Below, piece by piece: positions 5,386-9,414 of a stretch of DNA of 9,414 bases (its first letter is position 1; each line of letters opens with the position of its first letter). Position numbers and translations under genes: made by a program. The stretch is from Proteobacteria bacterium UBA6156 (GTDB lineage: Bacteria > Pseudomonadota > Alphaproteobacteria > UBA2136 > UBA6156). A model generated the notes under the pieces. It searched no databases. It had not been told where the DNA came from and saw nothing but the letters and a program-made list of their open reading frames with translations. The stretch is taken from assembly GCA_002422365.1 (NCBI GenBank), contig DIUO01000004.1:1-9414 (forward strand), in the 5' to 3' direction.

Positions 5386-8300
5386 TCGGCAGCGGTGGGG
5401 CTTGGGGTTGTGGGGGAGGCGGAGGTGTTGCGGCCGGTGAGGTCGATGAACATGCCGGGAGGGGCTTCGGACTCGGTGTAGCTGACCTCGGTTGGTGTGG
5501 TGAAGCGGGTGCCGCTGTTGTTGATGAAGGCGCCGGGGGCGGGGTCTTCGGATATGGTAGGGGATGTGGTGGGTACAGTATCTTCGGGGGGAGTGGCCTC
5601 GGTGGGTTGGGTGGGGGATATGGCTGGGGTGGCTTCGGGCGTGGTAGATGAAATTGTAGCTGATGGGGTGGCGGGGAGTGGCTCTTGTTGTTGCTCGGGC
5701 ACAGCTTGGGCTTTGGGCAGAAGGCTGCTGCGGGCGGCGGCGTTGGCTTTTTGGCGCAGCAGGGCTGCGGAGGCGAGGCTTTCTTGCGTTTGCATGCCGG
5801 TGATATGCGCACCGTAGGCCTGGCGCGTGCTGTTGGCATTGTGCATGCCGCAGGTGATGGGCCCGGCGAGTGTTTGGCAACGCACCACCGCCTTGGCGGG
5901 TTGGCCACTGCTGGGGAGCGGGTAGTTAAAGGTGAAGGTGGTGAGCAGGGTTTCGGGCTCGAAGAAGCCGGTGAGCTCGATTTCTCGGCCATTGCCGGGG
6001 TGGCGCACCCAGCCGGTGACGGGATAGACGAGGGTGGAGGAGGTGTCGGCGCCCGGGGTGGGGGGTTGCAGACCGCTGCGCGTTTGCAGCGTGAGCATGC
6101 TGCCCGGCGGCAGAATGGCGGCGGTGGTGGTGGGCTTGCCGCCCAGCCAGGCCTGCATGAGGTAGGTGCCGTCGGGGCGCAGGGCCTCGGCAGGGTTGAC
6201 CAGCGCCTGCATGAACAGGGTGGTGGTGCCGTCGGCGGCGGTGACGTTCAGCAGGGGAGGGTCGGCCTGTTGGAGGGTGAGGCTGCGCAGGGCGCCGAAA
6301 TTGGCCTCGAAATTACCACCCTGGGGCAGGCGCGCGATGGTGTCTGGGTTGAGGGGCAGGGCTTGGGAGTCGAAGTCGTACGGCAGGGGGAGGGCGAAGC
6401 GGTAGACGGCCATGTTGTTGGTGCGCATGAGGGAGGTTTCTTGCACCGTATGCAGGCCGCCGCGGCTGAGGAAGGTGGCTGAAACCTGATTGAGCTTGCC
6501 GCCGCCCAAGCCCTGCGGGGCCAGCACGATGGCGGCGGTGGGGAAGGATGCGGCCCCGCTGAGGGGAATATAGACCCCGGAGAGGCCGATGAGCCGCTGA
6601 TGGAACTGGCTGAGGTAGGGGTGGGCTTCGGTCAGCCAGAGGGGTTCGGTGAGTTCGGTAAATGCTTGGGCGGCGGTGTTGAGGCGTTCGGCCGCGAGGG
6701 CATCGATGCCCTGCATCAGGCGGACGAATTCCGGACGGATGGCGCGGAGGACTTCTTTCACCTGCGGGGTGGCGTTGTGCCATATCTGCTGGCGGCCTTC
6801 GGGGGTGGTGGCGCGTTTGAGCGCGACCTCGAGCACCGGTGCAAGATTAAGGCCGGGATGGAGCTGGGCCAGGGCGGCAGCGTTGGCGGCCAGTTGCGGC
6901 GGGCTGAGGGCGGTGTCGACGATCAGGGCTTCTTCCAGGGCCGCGCCGAGCCACTTTTCTTGTTGCTCTAAGCTGAGTGTGGAGGAGGGGAAATAGCCGC
7001 CCAGCCGGTACATGGAGGCCGGTTGGCCGTAGGTGCCGGGAGCGGTGGCAATGAGGGTGGTGAGCTGGGCGCTGATGACTTTGGGCTGGGTGGCAAAATG
7101 CTGCTGCATGAAGGTGAACAGCGGGCCGAGATCGAGCATGGCTTCGTCTTCCGGCAGCAGCAGGACATCGGCGGTGGGAGCTTTCAGCGCCTCGGTGACA
7201 TTCTGGCGCTTGAGGGCGTCGTTGAATTCTTCGAGGATCAGGGCGTTGAATTCGATATCCATTTGCAGGGTTTGGGTGAGGAGGTTGGCGGTGTTGGTGG
7301 CGGCCTCGAATTGTCCGGCGCGGAGGTTGTCGCGGATGTACTTCACCAGCAGGGGAATGACCGAATGGCGGTTGTTTTGCACCACGGCGGGCAGGTTTTG
7401 CGCCAGCAGGAGGGTGGTGGAGACATCGCCTTGGGCGGCGGCTTTGAGGAGGAGGTCCTGGCTGATTTTTTCGTATTCCAGTTGCTGGGGGCGCGAGAGC
7501 TCGAGCTGCCCGGCAAAGGTGAGCAGGGGGGCGGCTACGGACGGGTAGTTTTGCAGTTGGCGCACGGCCGGGAGAATATGCCCGACCAGCAAAGGTGCGC
7601 TGCTGCTGGTTATGCGGCTGGCGGTGAACTGGAGGTTATCTTCGGTGCCCGCCGTGGCGGAGGGCGAGGTGAGCAAGGTGGCCGACACTAAGGTGGGCAG
7701 GTAGGTGGCCCAGAGTTGGGGCTGGTTGGGGTCGAGGCTTAAGGCGCTGCGTTGCAGCAGCAGGCTGACCTGCGAGGCTGAGAGAGTGCTGTGCTGCTGC
7801 CACTGGGCTAAGGCTGCGGGTTGGCGGCTGGCGGTGACGAGTTCTTCTGCCATGGCGGACAAAGCTGCGGGTGTGAGGTAGGCGCCGAATTGCAGGGATT
7901 CGAGCTGGGCGGGCAAGGTGGCCAGCACGTGGCTGGGTGTGACAGTTTGTGCCATGGCCCAGGGGAAACTGGCTGCTGCCGTGGCTGGCAAGGGTGGGGC
8001 AGTGACGCTGCGCAGGGCGATGAGGGCGGGGTTGGTGGCGAGGGATTCTCCGCGCGTGATGGCGGCCAGAAGATGGGCGGTGTAGCTGAGGGCGGCGGGG
8101 AGGGGTGGGTCCTTCGGTTGGCCGAGAGCCGCCAGCATGGCCGCCGCCGGTTTGGCGGCACCACTGCGCAGGCCGGCCAGCGCCGGTTGGAACAGCGTGG
8201 CCTGCATGGGCGGTTGCAGGCTGGCCGGGGCGGTGCTGTAAAGCGCCACTACCGCCGCAGGCTGCTGTGCCGCTGCCGTGAAGCCGCCTGTGGCGTGCTG

Positions 8301-8678
8301 GTAGACGCTGGCCAGGGTGAGGGGAGGCTCTTTTTTACCCAGCAGCAGCGGCTGGGTGACATGCCGGGCGTGGGCTTCTATCGGGCGGAGCAGCTGGGGG
8401 GTGGGGCCTTCTTTATAGCACTCCCGCTGGAGGCAGAGGGCCAGGCGGGCCTTGATGGCGAGGAGGTTGAAGGCGGAGTCGGTAGGGGCGGTGGTGATTT
8501 CGGTTTCGAGCTCGGTGAGGGCTTGGGCGGCTTCGCCACGGTCGATGTGCTTGTTGAGGCGGGTGGTTTGGGTGTCGAACCAGCAGCCGCTGAGGAGAAG
8601 GCCCACCGCCAGCGCCATGGGCACCGCCGCCGTAGGCGCGCGGCAGAGCTGCAGGAAAGGGCGGTATGTGCGGTTCAT
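5382..8678 (-). CDS. Very large lipoprotein with helical repeat-like and beta-rich domains (1098 aa)
   Basis: I do not recognise a named family. The signal peptide (1-31) ends in the lipobox LLSGC, so Cys32 should be lipidated. Trp at +2 gives no inner-membrane retention signal, so an outer-membrane location is likely. Residues about 37-700 are Ala/Leu-rich and mainly helical, with TPR-like stretches near 40-63, 400-465 and 657-700. A beta-rich, Gly/Thr-rich part follows (about 700-945), ending in a possible disulfide pair, C934 and C943. A second close Cys pair is at 82 and 87. Residues 990-1045 are a Pro/Thr/Ser/Glu-rich disordered tail, and 1046-1085 hold two copies of a PGxFI motif. I start at the ATG giving MNRTYRPF because it makes a proper lipoprotein signal; the 40 codons upstream do not. 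The upstream sequence is A-rich with no clear ribosome site. It shares ATGA with the methyltransferase and is divergent from the DUF3108 gene. A role in envelope assembly or protein-protein scaffolding is inference. Confidence 0.85.
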   Translation of the reverse strand: MNRTYRPFLQLCRAPTAAVPMALAVGLLLSGCWFDTQTTRLNKHIDRGEAAQALTELETEITTAPTDSAFNLLAIKARLALCLQRECYKEGPTPQLLRPIEAHARHVTQPLLLGKKEPPLTLASVYQHATGGFTAAAQQPAAVVALYSTAPASLQPPMQATLFQPALAGLRSGAAKPAAAMLAALGQPKDPPLPAALSYTAHLLAAITRGESLATNPALIALRSVTAPPLPATAAASFPWAMAQTVTPSHVLATLPAQLESLQFGAYLTPAALSAMAEELVTASRQPAALAQWQQHSTLSASQVSLLLQRSALSLDPNQPQLWATYLPTLVSATLLTSPSATAGTEDNLQFTASRITSSSAPLLVGHILPAVRQLQNYPSVAAPLLTFAGQLELSRPQQLEYEKISQDLLLKAAAQGDVSTTLLLAQNLPAVVQNNRHSVIPLLVKYIRDNLRAGQFEAATNTANLLTQTLQMDIEFNALILEEFNDALKRQNVTEALKAPTADVLLLPEDEAMLDLGPLFTFMQQHFATQPKVISAQLTTLIATAPGTYGQPASMYRLGGYFPSSTLSLEQQEKWLGAALEEALIVDTALSPPQLAANAAALAQLHPGLNLAPVLEVALKRATTPEGRQQIWHNATPQVKEVLRAIRPEFVRLMQGIDALAAERLNTAAQAFTELTEPLWLTEAHPYLSQFHQRLIGLSGVYIPLSGAASFPTAAIVLAPQGLGGGKLNQVSATFLSRGGLHTVQETSLMRTNNMAVYRFALPLPYDFDSQALPLNPDTIARLPQGGNFEANFGALRSLTLQQADPPLLNVTAADGTTTLFMQALVNPAEALRPDGTYLMQAWLGGKPTTTAAILPPGSMLTLQTRSGLQPPTPGADTSSTLVYPVTGWVRHPGNGREIELTGFFEPETLLTTFTFNYPLPSSGQPAKAVVRCQTLAGPITCGMHNANSTRQAYGAHITGMQTQESLASAALLRQKANAAARSSLLPKAQAVPEQQQEPLPATPSATISSTTPEATPAISPTQPTEATPPEDTVPTTSPTISEDPAPGAFINNSGTRFTTPTEVSYTESEAPPGMFIDLTGRNTSASPTTPSPTAAE
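5424..5543 (-). repeat. Two-copy PGxFI motif at the lipoprotein C-terminus
   Basis: Within the lipoprotein, residues 1046-1060 (PAPGAFINNSGTRFT) and 1073-1085 (PPGMFIDLTGRNT) share the pattern P-G-x-F-I-(N/D)-x-(S/T)-G-x-x-T, 26 residues apart. They follow a disordered Pro/Thr/Ser-rich linker and nearly end the protein. They could be short binding motifs for a partner. Confidence 0.5.
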
Positions 8679-8697
8679 TTTTTTTATTTGTTGGTGC

Positions 8698-8727
8698 AGT
8701 ATGGCAGATGTTGGCAGGCTTTGGTAA
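8698..8727 (-). promoter_or_regulatory. Candidate promoter of the lipoprotein gene
   Basis: In the 59-base divergent gap, the minus strand carries TTACCA (8727-8722), 18 bases, then CATACT (8703-8698). Each box matches four of six sigma-70 consensus positions. It would start transcription a few bases before the A-rich leader of the lipoprotein. I find no comparable pair for the DUF3108 gene on the plus strand. Weak evidence. Confidence 0.25.
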
Positions 8728-8737
8728 GATGCCCACC

Positions 8738-9414
8738 ATGAAAACATGGGTTTGGATGATAGGGCTGTGGCTGCTGGGCACCGCGCCCGTGGCGGCACTG
8801 GATGTGGCGAAGCCGGAAATGCTTAATTTTAGAGTGTATTGGGGGCCGTTGCGGGTGGGCGATGCTCAGCTGAGTTATGCCCCGCAGGGCAAAACCTATA
8901 GCCTGACGGCCAGCATGAAAGACGACAGCGCGCTGATTGACCTGCATGACACGTGGCAAAGCCAGGGGCAGCACCGGGGCGGGAAGGTTTTTCTGCCCGA
9001 CAGCTACCATGTGGTGCAGGCCGAGAATGATTACCGTGCCGACAAAACCATGACCTTTGACCGCAAGGCGGGCAAGGTGATTTACAAGAATAACCGGGAT
9101 GCCAGCGATGTAGCGGAGCCACTGCCCCTGGAGGGGGCGCGGGATGTGTTGGCGACGGTGTATGCCTGGCGCGTAGCCGGGATGACCGAGCTGGGGCAGG
9201 CCGCGCGCGTGCCGGTGGTGAGCCTGAAGAAAACCATGACCCTGCACCGCAGTGCCGGTGTGCGGGAAAGCGTGCGGCTGGATGGCCGCGACGTGCCAGC
9301 CTGGCGGGTGGACATGCGCAGCGAAACCAATGGTAAGCCCGGCAAAGACAGCTGGAGCGTGTATGTGAGCGATAGCCCGGAGATGGTGCCGCTGAAGATT
9401 GTGGCGAAGACGAA
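8738..9414 (+). CDS. Exported DUF3108 domain protein (3' end beyond window)
   Basis: Only the first 225 codons are present; the frame is open to the window edge. A signal peptide (MKTWVWMIGLWLLGTAPVAA) with likely cleavage after Ala20 sends it to the periplasm or outer membrane. The mature part fits the DUF3108 family: FRVYWGPLRVGDAQLSY near the start, MTFDRKAGKV at 105-114, EGARDVLATVYAWRV (132-146), a variable-strand region with VPAWRVDM, and VPLKIV near 217-222. The family is beta-rich and has no established activity, though members are envelope proteins. The ATG at 8738 has a weak GGTAAGA 8 bases upstream; in-frame ATGs at 8729 and 8708 are possible but would only lengthen the signal peptide. 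It is divergent from the giant lipoprotein across 59 bases, hinting at shared control or a shared envelope task. Confidence 0.85.
   Translation, partial: MKTWVWMIGLWLLGTAPVAALDVAKPEMLNFRVYWGPLRVGDAQLSYAPQGKTYSLTASMKDDSALIDLHDTWQSQGQHRGGKVFLPDSYHVVQAENDYRADKTMTFDRKAGKVIYKNNRDASDVAEPLPLEGARDVLATVYAWRVAGMTELGQAARVPVVSLKKTMTLHRSAGVRESVRLDGRDVPAWRVDMRSETNGKPGKDSWSVYVSDSPEMVPLKIVAKT

Noticed and set aside
5386..5880. In-frame N-terminal extension of the methyltransferase
   Set aside because: These 165 codons are Arg/Pro/His-rich and overlap the lipoprotein; the family N-terminus begins at the ATG of 5385.
5685..6482. Plus-strand Gly-rich open frame of 265 codons
   Set aside because: It is a shadow opposite the lipoprotein gene; Gly/Glu/Val-rich low complexity from the G skew, no motif.
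7821..8741. Plus-strand Gly-rich open frame of 306 codons
   Set aside because: It has the same low-complexity composition and lies opposite the N-terminal part of the lipoprotein.
8679..8798. In-frame 40-codon extension of the lipoprotein
   Set aside because: It would bury the signal peptide and overlap the DUF3108 gene; starting at 8678 gives a normal lipoprotein signal.

Overview
The window is GC-rich and looks like ordinary chromosome from a proteobacterium, most likely an alphaproteobacterium. The main reason is the DUF484-xerC pair set back to back against priA, an arrangement known in that class. The envelope genes are Gram-negative in type: a lipoprotein with a clear lipobox and an exported DUF3108 protein. 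I cannot name the genus. There is no sign of an insertion sequence, prophage, CRISPR array, tRNA or rRNA.

Layout. Positions 34-315 (minus) hold a small unrecognised protein. Positions 416-2110 (minus) hold a two-gene unit, the DUF484 protein followed after 3 bases by the tyrosine recombinase XerC. A 208-base divergent gap (2111-2318) containing a GC-rich hairpin separates this from priA (2319-4343, plus), the replication-restart helicase. Directly after priA lies a short, lower-GC gene for a charged helical protein (4375-4711), whose reading frame appears broken by one extra A in an A-run. It runs tail to tail into a SAM-dependent methyltransferase of the TrmN6 family (4708-5385, minus). That gene overlaps by four bases (ATGA) the end of a very large lipoprotein gene (5382-8678, minus, 1098 aa). 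A 59-base divergent gap separates the lipoprotein from an exported DUF3108 protein (8738 to the right edge, plus), which is cut by the window end.

How the genes fit together. The left half is chromosome maintenance: XerC resolves chromosome dimers, the DUF484 protein is its usual neighbour, and PriA reloads the replisome at stalled forks. The right half is cell envelope plus one RNA-modification enzyme. The giant lipoprotein and the DUF3108 protein are divergent and both exported, so they may serve the same envelope process. The methyltransferase appears to be translated by coupling to the lipoprotein.

The least familiar item is the 1098-residue lipoprotein. It has a lipid anchor, about 650 residues of helical repeat-like sequence, a beta-rich domain with a Cys pair, and a Pro/Thr/Ser-rich tail carrying two copies of a PGxFI motif. 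Other points of note are a PriA that seems to lack the winged-helix domain, and a strong G-over-C excess on the plus strand whichever way the genes run.
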